From SIG607 sp045586405 (GTDB taxonomy: Bacteria > Bacillota > Clostridia > Oscillospirales > Acutalibacteraceae), in NCBI GenBank assembly GCA_045586405.1, contig JAZNAG010000145.1, forward strand, positions 1-64,000: a stretch of 64,000 bases of DNA, written 5' to 3'. The notes beneath the pieces were generated by a model. That model was given only the letters and a program-made list of their open reading frames with translations, made no database searches and was not told where the DNA came from. Both the position numbers and the translations under genes were made by a program. Positions 42,240 to 50,036 of the stretch are shown here, piece by piece. Position 1 is the first letter of the stretch. Every line of letters starts with the position of its first letter.

Positions 42240-42653
42240 TTAAGTTGTTTTATTGATTTTCTTTTGATTTCCTGCTCCTATAAACGTAAGTATAACAACA
42301 GGTATGCCAAAAACAAGACAAATCGGCGAACATATAGTGCCTATCAAATATATTATCGTCGCAACTGTTGCAAGGCTTTCTTTACTTGTAGTATAAGCAA
42401 TCCACGAAAAAATACATCCTATAATAAATAATCCATTATGCACAAATAATGTAACTGCGAGTACATATAAATAATTCCTTATAGCGAGATCTATACTAAT
42501 TAACTTAAATGTTGCCTCGAAAAAGCCGCCCACAGTATTTATTATGCTTTCTCCTCCGGCATTAAGTATAGTCAGCCCAACAAGTGTCCATAATAACACT
42601 GTTGTATAAATAGATGATATAATATTTGCCGCCAAAAACATTTTACTTCTCAT
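42240..42653 (-). CDS. Small polytopic membrane protein, unknown
   Basis: 137 residues, three or four membrane segments (about 8-28, 62-90, 95-125), short polar loops and a basic C-terminus. No family recognised. GAGG about 8 nt upstream. Between the lipoprotein and TM2 genes in the same AT-rich operon, so probably part of one surface function. Confidence 0.7.
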   Translation of the reverse strand: MRSKMFLAANIISSIYTTVLLWTLVGLTILNAGGESIINTVGGFFEATFKLISIDLAIRNYLYVLAVTLFVHNGLFIIGCIFSWIAYTTSKESLATVATIIYLIGTICSPICLVFGIPVVILTFIGAGNQKKINKTT

Positions 42654-42686
42654 TACAATATCCTCGTCATTAACACTAAAGATGAT

Positions 42687-43118
42687 TTATTCGCCGACTT
42701 CTGCAAGTTTTCCGGCGATTCTTAATACTTCTTTAGAATATTCCAAAGCATCATTTGTTCCTTCAATGCTTTTTGCTATCTTGTCAGCTTTTTCAGTCCA
42801 TTTGGTTAAATCTGCCAACATTTTAGTGTATTCTGTCAATATGGTTATGTCCGTTGGGTTTTCTTTTTGCCTTTTTACAATAGCTATATAATCGTCCACC
42901 CATTTTTCATAATCCTTTAAAAATTCTTTCCATTCAGCACTGTCGCCACTTTCTTCTTCAGAGTTAGTTTGATTGATATCAACATTCTCTTCTGATTCAA
43001 ATGATTCTGAATTAGTTTCTATTACCTCGGAACTACTATCAAGTTTATCGTTGCCGTTGCAAGCTACTAAAGACATAATCATCAATACAGTTAGTATCAA
43101 ACATACCAATTTTTTCAC
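42687..43118 (-). CDS. Small secreted lipoprotein, possible DUF6591-like
   Basis: 143 residues from the GTG at 43118, which is 7 nt after AAGGAGG; the ATG at 43124 touches the Shine-Dalgarno. Lipoprotein signal ends SLVAC. Then an acidic Ser/Glu-rich linker (about 25-60) and a helical domain with WKEFLKDYEKWVDDYIAIVK and TKWTEKADKIAKSIEGT. Such small lipoproteins occur widely in gut Firmicutes with unknown roles. First gene after the regulated promoter. Confidence 0.75.
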   Translation of the reverse strand: MKKLVCLILTVLMIMSLVACNGNDKLDSSSEVIETNSESFESEENVDINQTNSEEESGDSAEWKEFLKDYEKWVDDYIAIVKRQKENPTDITILTEYTKMLADLTKWTEKADKIAKSIEGTNDALEYSKEVLRIAGKLAEVGE

Positions 43119-43147
43119 TTTCATCCCTCCTTAAACTTGGCATTAAC

Positions 43148-43176
43148 ATTATACACCTAAAGGTTAACTTTGTCAA
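43148..43176 (-). promoter_or_regulatory. Consensus sigma-A promoter of the lipoprotein-TM2 operon
   Basis: Minus strand TTGACA (43171-43176), 17-nt spacer, TATAAT (43148-43153). The spacer holds an operator-like repeat. Confidence 0.85.
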
Positions 43177-43202
43177 TCTTTAGGTTGTTAAAGTTAACCT
43201 TT
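43155..43202. promoter_or_regulatory. Inverted-repeat operators between the lipoprotein operon and the XRE gene
   Basis: AAAGGTTAACTTT (43159-43171) and its exact inverse AAAGTTAACCTTT (43190-43202), plus ACCTAAAG (43155-43162) with CTTTAGGT (43178-43185). One copy fills the spacer of the minus promoter; the other overlaps the likely -35 of the plus gene (TATAAT at 43211-43216). Expected binding site of the XRE protein. Confidence 0.7.
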
Positions 43203-43245
43203 AAATGCAATATAATATCTATAGGCATTATTAAGGAGAGATTCT

Positions 43246-43563
43246 ATGTTAGAAATAGATTTGGTTGCTATTGGAAACCGCATTTCCATAGAGCGCAAAC
43301 GCAATAATATTACCCAAGAGCAATTAGCTGAAAAAATGAATGTGTCTATACAAATGATATCTAATCTTGAACGAGGAAATAAAGCAATTAAAATAAACAA
43401 TCTTTTAAATCTATCTCAAATTTTAGGAGTAAGTACCGACTATATCCTAACAGGCAATAAAAACTCATCAGAAAGATCGGAGTTATCAAATAAACTGTCT
43501 AAATTATCTAATGAGGATTATTTACTAATTGAAACTTTGATTAAAAAACTTTCTAAAAACTAA
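43246..43563 (+). CDS. XRE-family transcriptional regulator
   Basis: 105 residues. Helix-turn-helix at about 8-62 (IGNRISIERKRNNITQEQLAEKMNVSIQMISNLERGNKAI pattern), then a short helical tail. Divergent from the lipoprotein-TM2 operon; both promoters overlap inverted repeats, so it probably represses both that operon and itself. AAGGAG lies upstream. AT-rich compared with neighbours. Confidence 0.88.
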   Translation: MLEIDLVAIGNRISIERKRNNITQEQLAEKMNVSIQMISNLERGNKAIKINNLLNLSQILGVSTDYILTGNKNSSERSELSNKLSKLSNEDYLLIETLIKKLSKN

Positions 43564-43593
43564 AATTAAGGATATCAGTAAAGTATAAAGCAA

Positions 43594-43636
43594 CACAAAA
43601 AAACGGTAGCGTTCCCTTAAGGGATCGTTACCGTTT
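43594..43636. terminator. Bidirectional terminator
   Basis: A long stem (43601-43616 with 43621-43636, near perfect), loop TTAA, with T-rich tail strongest on the minus side (TTTTTTTGTG). Serves the XRE gene and the small protein at 43687. Confidence 0.8.
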
Positions 43637-43649
43637 TCTATATATGCTG

Positions 43650-43685
43650 AAGGCACACCTTTGACGAAAGTGTGCCTTTGTTTCT
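43650..43685 (+). terminator. Second hairpin, weak terminator
   Basis: AAGGCACAC (43650-43658) pairs with GTGTGCCTT (43670-43678), then TGTTTCTTTTATT. Confidence 0.4.
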
Positions 43686-43686
43686 T

Positions 43687-43866
43687 TTATTCTTCTACTG
43701 CTTCCTCTTCTTCGAGTTCGTCAGATTCAATAACCAGCTCTTTAATTTCGCCGGTAAGCTCTTTCTTCTTCTTAACAAGAGTATAAACACCGTAAGCGGC
43801 AGCGCCGGCAATAACAACAGCGCCTGTAGCAATTAAAACTTTTTGAGTAAGAGTTAAATCTTTCAT
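43687..43866 (-). CDS. Small single-pass membrane protein with acidic tail
   Basis: 59 residues from the ATG at 43866, nine nt after GGGAGG; the frame is open further upstream but without a better start. Membrane segment at about 10-31 (VLIATGAVVIAGAAAYGVYTLV), then KKKK and an acidic tail ending EEEEAVEE. Function unknown. Lies 56 nt after the HTH membrane protein gene and may share its transcript. Confidence 0.65.
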   Translation of the reverse strand: MKDLTLTQKVLIATGAVVIAGAAAYGVYTLVKKKKELTGEIKELVIESDELEEEEAVEE

Positions 43867-43922
43867 TATTTTTTTCCTCCCGTACATCTTTATATTTAGT
43901 ATATCATAGAAATTTGTAAAAA

Positions 43923-44537
43923 TCAATAGTTGTCGGTTTTGGGTTTTTTCTTCAGCCTTGACCACAGGATAATTATTATCTGCGCAGGAATGCCAAGGGT
44001 GAAAAGGTGCCATACCAATTTGCCTGTAAACAGTATAACCGTTAAGAATATTGACGAAAGTACAGTCCACATAATTACCGATATAATAAGGTAATTAAAA
44101 CGGCGGTTGCCCCATATAGAATTAAATATAAGAGAAACTATTGCCGAGGCGGGTACTGCATAAACGAAAACCAGCCAGTTTAGGTTGTTTTGGGCAAACA
44201 AATCTATATTCATATAGATAAACAGCGCTACAAGCCAAACCAGAACCACCGATATAAGACTGATTACCGTACGGTTGTTACGGCTGACCTTACGGCCCTC
44301 TTTTTTAAGCAATTTATATTCTTTATGCTCTCTTGTTATAAGGTAATCAACCGTTACCGAAAAGGTGTCGGCTATTTTTTTAAGTGCCGCTATATCGGGT
44401 ACAGACTCTGCCCTTTCCCACTTGGAAACAGCCTTATCGGTATAATTTATTTTACCTGCAAGTTCTATCTGCGTCATTTTACGACTGCGTCTGAGCTCTT
44501 GTATATTTACCGCAATAGCTTCTTTGATTTCTTGCAT
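43923..44537 (-). CDS. XRE helix-turn-helix protein with membrane domain
   Basis: 204 residues. HTH at about 8-65 (IQELRRSRKMTQIELAGKI, DKAVSKWERAESVPD), then four membrane segments (about 88-108, 118-140, 145-170, 172-192). A membrane-tethered DNA-binding protein of this layout is common in Firmicutes, with unknown signal. AAAGGAGG is 7 nt before the ATG. Confidence 0.85.
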   Translation of the reverse strand: MQEIKEAIAVNIQELRRSRKMTQIELAGKINYTDKAVSKWERAESVPDIAALKKIADTFSVTVDYLITREHKEYKLLKKEGRKVSRNNRTVISLISVVLVWLVALFIYMNIDLFAQNNLNWLVFVYAVPASAIVSLIFNSIWGNRRFNYLIISVIMWTVLSSIFLTVILFTGKLVWHLFTLGIPAQIIIILWSRLKKKPKTDNY

Positions 44538-44647
44538 AAAGCCGCCTCCTTTTTTCGTTTTTTAAATTATACCATTTTTTCTGTCTTAAATCAAGAGTTT
44601 ATCTTATTTTAGGAAGGTTGAGTTTTCAACATTGTTCGACTTTTTAT

Positions 44648-44676
44648 TTGACTTTAGCGACAAAAAAATATATAAT
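44648..44676 (+). promoter_or_regulatory. Sigma-A promoter for the E2-like acyltransferase gene
   Basis: TTGACT (44648-44653), 17-nt spacer, TATAAT (44671-44676). Confidence 0.75.
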
Positions 44677-44710
44677 GTATGTATAAATCTTTTTAATGAG
44701 GAGAATCTTT

Positions 44711-45568
44711 ATGCGGCCTGACGGAAAAAGAGTTAAGAGTGACGATGCGGAATATGCGGTTGTTCCACACATAATGGTAAACCGTAATGACTCTCTTAAT
44801 TTTATTGAAATTACTGTTCCCCTTGCTCCTATGCAAAAGTACCTTAACGAAAAACGAAAAGAGGGCGTTGTCCTTAGCCATCTGGCGTTAGTTCTTGCCG
44901 CTTACACTCGTATTGTGGGCGAGTTTCCTCTGCTTAACCGTTTTATCGTAAATAAAAAAATTTATGCCCGAAACGAACTTGCCGTGGGTATGGTTGTACT
45001 TAAAGCGGGTGCTGATAACGGCACTATGTCTAAAGTAAAATTTGATCCCGCCGATACGGTTTTTGAGGTTAATGAAAAAATCAACGCTTACATAGATACC
45101 AACCGAGAAGCAGGCGATAATAACAAAACCGATAAGCTGGTTTCGGCTCTGCTTAGCGTACCCGGTCTTTTAACTGTGGGTGTCGCAATTTTCAAGTGGC
45201 TTGACAAGCACGGTCTTTTGCCCTATTCAATAGTTGATGCCAGTCCTTTCCACACAAGTATGAGCATAACAAACCTTGCAAGTATCCGTACCAACCATAT
45301 TTTCCACCACATATATAACTTTGGTACTACAAGCGTGTTTCTCGCTATGGGTAACACCATTGATGTTCCCTATAAAAACGCTGAGGGTGTTGTTGACCTT
45401 GAAAAACATATTCCTTTTGGCTGTGTAATGGACGAAAGAATTTGTTCGGGACTTTATTATGCCAAGGCTTTCAGAAAGTTCAGAAAATATCTTGAAAACC
45501 CCCGTCTTCTTGAAGAAAAGCCTGAAAATGTTACAAAAGAAATTCCCTACAGAGCTGATAAAAAATAA
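44711..45568 (+). CDS. 2-oxoacid dehydrogenase E2-like acyltransferase fold, no lipoyl domain
   Basis: 285 residues from the ATG at 44711, with GAGGAG 7 nt upstream (an ATG at 44696 contains that site). The C-terminal half resembles the catalytic domain of dihydrolipoyl acyltransferases and chloramphenicol acetyltransferases (MSITNLASIRTNHIFHHI, NFGTTSVFLAMG, AFRKFRKYLENPRLL). The catalytic HRxxDG motif reads ERICSG, so both His and Asp are lost. No E1, E3 or lipoyl domain nearby. Probably not an acyltransferase in the usual sense. Confidence 0.75.
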   Translation: MRPDGKRVKSDDAEYAVVPHIMVNRNDSLNFIEITVPLAPMQKYLNEKRKEGVVLSHLALVLAAYTRIVGEFPLLNRFIVNKKIYARNELAVGMVVLKAGADNGTMSKVKFDPADTVFEVNEKINAYIDTNREAGDNNKTDKLVSALLSVPGLLTVGVAIFKWLDKHGLLPYSIVDASPFHTSMSITNLASIRTNHIFHHIYNFGTTSVFLAMGNTIDVPYKNAEGVVDLEKHIPFGCVMDERICSGLYYAKAFRKFRKYLENPRLLEEKPENVTKEIPYRADKK

Positions 45569-46071
45569 TGAGTGAAAAGGATATTACCTGCTGTTTTTCG
45601 GGGCATCGTATAATAGCCAAAGAGGAAATTCCCTCTTTATGCCAAGACCTTGAAAACAGTATTGAAAACCTTATTTTAAAGGGTGTTACCCGTTTTGCCG
45701 CAGGTGGCGCACTGGGTTTTGATACTCTCTGCGCAAAGGCTGTTTTGTATCTTAAACAAAAGTACCCCGAGATTAGTCTTTTGCTTATTCTCCCCTGCAA
45801 AGACCAAGCAAAAAATTGGAGAGATACCGAAAGGGCGCTTTATGAGGATATAAAAAGCCAAAGTGACGGCGTTATATACACAGGCGAAAACTATACCGCA
45901 GGTTGTATGCACATTCGCAACCGCGCCCTTGTGGATATGAGCAGTCACATTATCTGCTTTCTTAAAAGAAACAGCGGCGGCACAGCCTACACCGTAAACT
46001 ATGCAAAAGAAAACGGGCTTAATATTATAAATCTTGCCGAAAACGAGGTTCAAGAAAAAATAGATATATAA
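45568..46071 (+). CDS. SLOG-family Rossmann protein, YpsA/DUF1273-like
   Basis: 167 residues. CCFSGHR near the start, FAAGGALGFDTLCAKAVLYLK (about 43-63), LLLILPCKDQAKNW, and HIICFLKRNSGGTAYTVNYAKENG. Matches the YpsA/DUF1273 group of the SLOG superfamily, thought to bind nucleotides or related ligands. Starts on the last base of the preceding stop (TAATG), so the two are translationally coupled. Confidence 0.8.
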   Translation: MSEKDITCCFSGHRIIAKEEIPSLCQDLENSIENLILKGVTRFAAGGALGFDTLCAKAVLYLKQKYPEISLLLILPCKDQAKNWRDTERALYEDIKSQSDGVIYTGENYTAGCMHIRNRALVDMSSHIICFLKRNSGGTAYTVNYAKENGLNIINLAENEVQEKIDI

Positions 46072-46098
46072 AAAGAGAGCTCTAAAGCTCTCTTTTTT
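46072..46098. terminator. Bidirectional terminator between convergent genes
   Basis: A perfect 10-bp stem (46072-46081 with 46086-46095), loop CTAA, T-rich on the plus side. Confidence 0.75.
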
Positions 46099-46624
46099 CT
46101 ATATATTCTATAATTTCTTCGGGGTTCTCGCCAATAAAAAGGCTTTCAAGGGTTTCCCTTTTCATAAAGCCTTCCTTTGCGGTAAAGTTAAGCATTTCCT
46201 TTAAGGGCTCATAGTACCCCCGCGTATTAAAAACAGCAATTTTTTTATCTATCTGTTTTAGGCTTTTAAGTGTGTAAACCTCAAAAAACTCATCATAGGT
46301 ACCAATACCGCCGGGAAGCATTATTATGGCATCTGCCATATTTTCAAGCAGTTCTTTTCGGCTTCGCATATCATCTGTATAGATGAACTCGGTACAGTTT
46401 TCATAAAGAACGCCGTCGGGCTTGAAAAATTTTGGCGCTATACCGATAATTTTGCCTTTTTCCTTTGCGGCACCGCGGGCAACCGCACCCATGAGTCCGT
46501 TTTTACCACCGCCGAAAATAAGGGTGTGTCCCCTTTGCGCTAAATTACTGCCCAACTTCTCACAGGCATCTTTGTATTCCTGCTTTATTTCTTCACTGGC
46601 GGCGCCGTATACCGTTATATTCAT
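46082..46624 (-). CDS. LOG/TIGR00730 family Rossmann protein
   Basis: 180 residues. VYGAAS start, FGGGKNGLMGAVARGA, the active-site MRSRKELL and PGGIGTYDEFFEV. The family contains cytokinin riboside 5'-monophosphate phosphoribohydrolases, which release a nucleobase from a nucleotide monophosphate; in bacteria the natural substrate is uncertain. Starts on the last base of the dut stop (TAATG). Confidence 0.88.
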   Translation of the reverse strand: MNITVYGAASEEIKQEYKDACEKLGSNLAQRGHTLIFGGGKNGLMGAVARGAAKEKGKIIGIAPKFFKPDGVLYENCTEFIYTDDMRSRKELLENMADAIIMLPGGIGTYDEFFEVYTLKSLKQIDKKIAVFNTRGYYEPLKEMLNFTAKEGFMKRETLESLFIGENPEEIIEYIEKREL

Positions 46625-47064
46625 TATCTTTTTCCCGTTGAGCCAAAGCCACCCGCACCTCTGTCGGTGCTGTCAAGCTCGTCTACTTCTGTAAATTCAA
46701 CAGACAAATAAGGCATAACCACAAGCTGTGCTATTCTGTCGCCGTTTTTAACTACCCTTGGCTCATTCGAGTCGTTATGAAGCGCAACGATATATTCGCC
46801 GCGGTAATCCGAATCAGCAACACCAACACAGTTTGCAGGGCGCAGATTTTCCTTTGCGGCAAGACCGCTTCGGGCAAAAATTGCACCAAAATAGCCCTCG
46901 GGCACAGCAATACTAAGTCCCGTACCGATTTTTACATTGGTGTTTGGATCTATGGTAACGCTGTCGCTGTCAAGACAAGCATAAAGGTCATAACCTGCAG
47001 CAGAGGCGCTGCCGCGGTTGGGCAGTATTGCATTTTCTTTCAGTCTTTTAATTTTAACTTCCAT
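46624..47064 (-). CDS. dut: dUTP diphosphatase
   Basis: 146 residues from the ATG at 47064 with AAGGTGA upstream (a GTG at 47073 overlaps that site). Motifs: GYDLYACLD, RSGLAAKENL, GVADSDYRGEY, GDRIAQLVV and the C-terminal RGAGGFGSTGKR glycine-rich arm. Hydrolyses dUTP to dUMP. Lies between nrdG and the LOG gene. Confidence 0.94.
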   Translation of the reverse strand: MEVKIKRLKENAILPNRGSASAAGYDLYACLDSDSVTIDPNTNVKIGTGLSIAVPEGYFGAIFARSGLAAKENLRPANCVGVADSDYRGEYIVALHNDSNEPRVVKNGDRIAQLVVMPYLSVEFTEVDELDSTDRGAGGFGSTGKR

Positions 47065-47078
47065 TTTTATCACCTTTT

Positions 47079-47600
47079 CTATATATCCAGAAGCACTACT
47101 CTGTTTTCTTTGCGGGTAGCATTAAGGTCAATGAGCCGCTGATTTTCACTGCCTCTGAATTTAAGCATAAGATTTCGTTTGTCTTTTTCAAACCGTCCGT
47201 CCACAAGAACATCTATATAAGACAGCAACTCCTCCACAATTTCTGTGTTGGGATAGGCGCGTCTATCTAAAAGCTCATCATAGGTAAAACCTGTATAGCA
47301 CCAAATGTCCTTATCGGGTAATTCCTTTTTTGCCCTTTTTACGAGAGCCAAAAGCTCAGGCTGATTTTTCGGCTCCATAGGCTCTCCGCCCAGAAGTGAA
47401 AGGCCCCGAACAAAGTCGGGGCGCATAGCCTCAATAATTTCGTTTTCGGTTTCCTGAGTATAGGGGGCGCCGAAATGGAAATCCCATGTGTCACGGTTGA
47501 AACATTCTTCACAGTGATTTGTGCAACCCGAAACAAACAAAGCAACTCTTACTCCAAGTCCGTTTGCAATATCACGCTTTTTCAGTTCTCCGTAGTACAT
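47079..47600 (-). CDS. nrdG: Anaerobic ribonucleotide reductase activating protein
   Basis: 173 residues. Radical-SAM cluster motif CTNHCEEC near residue 26, then LLGGEPMEPKNQ for SAM binding. It makes the glycyl radical on NrdD. One nt after nrdD. Confidence 0.94.
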   Translation of the reverse strand: MYYGELKKRDIANGLGVRVALFVSGCTNHCEECFNRDTWDFHFGAPYTQETENEIIEAMRPDFVRGLSLLGGEPMEPKNQPELLALVKRAKKELPDKDIWCYTGFTYDELLDRRAYPNTEIVEELLSYIDVLVDGRFEKDKRNLMLKFRGSENQRLIDLNATRKENRVVLLDI

Positions 47601-47601
47601 A

Positions 47602-49779
47602 TTATAAATGAAGCACTCTTTCTTTAATTTCTTGTGTTCTGCCCTGGTTCCAGTACTGTGTACCTATATAACCGCAGGTTCTTCTTGCAACGTTCATCTT
47701 AGTCTGGTCAATATTGCCGCAGTTAGGGCACTTCCAGATAAGTTTGCCGTCTTCGTTTTCCATAACCTCTATCTCGCCGTCGAAACCGCATTCCTGACAG
47801 AAGTCGCTCTTGGTATTAAGTTCAGCATACATAATGTTATCGTATATGAACTTCATAACCTCAAGTACAGCCTCAATATTATGCTGCATATTAGGTACTT
47901 CTACATAGGAAATAGCGCCGCCGGGAGAAAGTGCCTGGAACTTAGCCTCAAGCTCAAGCTTTTCAAAGGCATCAATAGGCTCGGTAACGTGAACGTGGTA
48001 AGAGTTTGTAATATAGCTCTTGTCGGTTACATCCTTTATGATACCAAAGCGCTTTTGAAGACACTTAGCAAACTTATATGTGGTACTCTCAAGAGGAGTT
48101 CCGTAAAGGCTGTAATCGATGTTTTCAGCAGCCTTCCACTTAGCTGTGTATTCGTTAAGCTTCTTCATAATAGCAAGACCGAATGCCTCGCCCTCTTTTT
48201 CGGTAAGCTTTTTACCGGTCATAGCGTATACACATTCCCAAAGACCTGCATAACCGAGAGAAAGTGTAGAATAACCGCCGTGGAGATACTTGTCAATAGA
48301 CTCGCCCGATTTAAGACGAAGCAAAGCGCCGTGCTGCCAGAGAATAGGTGCGGCATCAGAAAGAGTACCTGTAAGGCGCTCGTGACGGCACTGTAATGCT
48401 CTGTGGCAAAGCTCCATACGCTTATCGAAAATCTGCCAGAATTCATTCATATCTTTTTGTGCAGAAAGTCCGATATCAACAAGGTTTACGGTTACAACGC
48501 CCTGATTAAAGCGTCCGTAATACTTGGGATTACCGTCTTCGTCAAGATAAGGAGTAAGGAAGCTTCTGCAACCCATACAGGTGTAGCAGTTACCGTTGCC
48601 GTTTTTGTCTATTTTATTCTGAAGCATAATCTTTTCAGATATATAGTCAGGCACCATACGCTTAGCAGTACATTTAGCGGCAAGTTCGGTAAGATACCAA
48701 TACTTAGAATCCTCGGTGATATTGTCTTCTTCAAGAACGTAAATGAGTTTGGGGAATGCAGGAGTAATCCATACACCCTTTTCATTTTTAACTCCCTGAT
48801 AACGCTGTTTAAGTACCTCTTCGATAATAAGCGCAAGGTCAGCCTTTGTGCGCTCATCCTTTGCCTCATTAAGATACATAAATACAGTTACAAAAGGAGC
48901 CTGACCGTTGGTGGTCATAAGGGTAACAACCTGATACTGTATCATTTGTACGCCTTTTCTGATTTCGTCAAGCAGACGCTTTTCGGCAATAGCCTCTATC
49001 TGATTACCATCCAGTGCAACATCTGCCTCGGCATACTCTTCTTTAACCTGACTTCTGATTTTCTGTCTGCTTATTTCGACGAAGGGCGCAAGGTGGGTAA
49101 GAGAAATACTCTGACCGCCATACTGACAGGAAGCAACCTGTGCAATAATCTGAGTGGCAATATTACAAGCGGTAGAAAAACTATGGGGCTTTTCAATAAG
49201 AGTTCCGCTGATAACGGTACCGTTTTCAAGCATATCCTCAAGGTTAACCAGGTCACAGTTATGCATGTGCTGTGCAAAATAGTCAGCATCGTGGAAGTGG
49301 ATTATGCCCTGATCATGAGCCTCTACAATATCTTTGGGAAGAAGAATACGTCTTGTTATATCCTTACTAACCTCGCCTGCCATATAGTCACGCTGAACAG
49401 AGTTAACGGTAGGATTTTTGTTAGAGTTTTCCTGCTTTACTTCTTCGTTATTACATTCGATAAGGCTTAAAATCTGCTCATCGGTAGTATTTGACTTACG
49501 GATAAGCGCACGGGTATAACGGTAGGTAATATAACTTCTTGCAACGCTGAAAGCGCGCTGATTCATAATCTGGTTCTCTACCATATCCTGTATTTCTTCT
49601 ACGCTGAGCGCACGGTTAACATTCATACACGCCATCTCAACGTCTTCTGCTATACGCTTAATCTGTATCGGCGTCATTCTTTCGCTGCTTACAACGCTTT
49701 CGTTTGCCTTGGTAATAGCGGTGATAATTTTTGCCGCATCAAAGTCTACTTCGCGGCCGCTACGCTTGATAATCTTCAT
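47602..49779 (-). CDS. nrdD: Anaerobic ribonucleoside-triphosphate reductase
   Basis: 725 residues. ATP-cone at about 1-90 (allosteric control), catalytic barrel, C-terminal zinc cysteines (CQECG and CPNCG, about 672-695) and glycyl radical site RRTCGYIG (Gly about 703). Reduces ribonucleotides in the absence of oxygen, supporting an anaerobic life style. Upstream is a NrdR-box-like palindrome. Confidence 0.96.
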   Translation of the reverse strand: MKIIKRSGREVDFDAAKIITAITKANESVVSSERMTPIQIKRIAEDVEMACMNVNRALSVEEIQDMVENQIMNQRAFSVARSYITYRYTRALIRKSNTTDEQILSLIECNNEEVKQENSNKNPTVNSVQRDYMAGEVSKDITRRILLPKDIVEAHDQGIIHFHDADYFAQHMHNCDLVNLEDMLENGTVISGTLIEKPHSFSTACNIATQIIAQVASCQYGGQSISLTHLAPFVEISRQKIRSQVKEEYAEADVALDGNQIEAIAEKRLLDEIRKGVQMIQYQVVTLMTTNGQAPFVTVFMYLNEAKDERTKADLALIIEEVLKQRYQGVKNEKGVWITPAFPKLIYVLEEDNITEDSKYWYLTELAAKCTAKRMVPDYISEKIMLQNKIDKNGNGNCYTCMGCRSFLTPYLDEDGNPKYYGRFNQGVVTVNLVDIGLSAQKDMNEFWQIFDKRMELCHRALQCRHERLTGTLSDAAPILWQHGALLRLKSGESIDKYLHGGYSTLSLGYAGLWECVYAMTGKKLTEKEGEAFGLAIMKKLNEYTAKWKAAENIDYSLYGTPLESTTYKFAKCLQKRFGIIKDVTDKSYITNSYHVHVTEPIDAFEKLELEAKFQALSPGGAISYVEVPNMQHNIEAVLEVMKFIYDNIMYAELNTKSDFCQECGFDGEIEVMENEDGKLIWKCPNCGNIDQTKMNVARRTCGYIGTQYWNQGRTQEIKERVLHL

Positions 49780-49807
49780 ATCTCTTCCTCCGTTTGTTTA
49801 TTTAAAA

Positions 49808-49823
49808 CCACTACATATTGTGT
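49808..49823 (-). promoter_or_regulatory. NrdR-box candidate upstream of nrdD
   Basis: The minus strand reads ACACAATATGTAGTGG, close to the NrdR box ACACWATATATWGTGT. It lies about 29 nt before the nrdD ATG and overlaps the likely -10 (CACAAT, 17 nt after TTGAGT). A second box, usual for NrdR, is not clear. Confidence 0.55.
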
Positions 49824-49977
49824 ATAAAAAATCGTGAATACTCAATAAATTCCGATTTTTGAGCCTTTTTATTATAACACATCTATATATAATTGCAATA
49901 GGAAAATTTAATTTGTTACTCTTTTTGCCGTTTTGTACAAAGTGTCTCGACATTTTTCGGCTTTTTTGACAGTACCC

Positions 49978-50006
49978 TTGCCTTGCGTCTAAAATTATGA
50001 TATAAT
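49978..50006 (+). promoter_or_regulatory. Sigma-A promoter for rarA
   Basis: TTGCCT (49978-49983), 17-nt spacer, TATAAT (50001-50006). Confidence 0.65.
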
Positions 50007-50036
50007 ATTTTAAGAAAATTCTAAGGAGGTAATAAT

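Noticed and set aside
48403..49470. 355-codon plus-strand open frame opposite nrdD
   Set aside because: A shadow of the strongly conserved nrdD coding sequence with no independent start signal or recognisable family.
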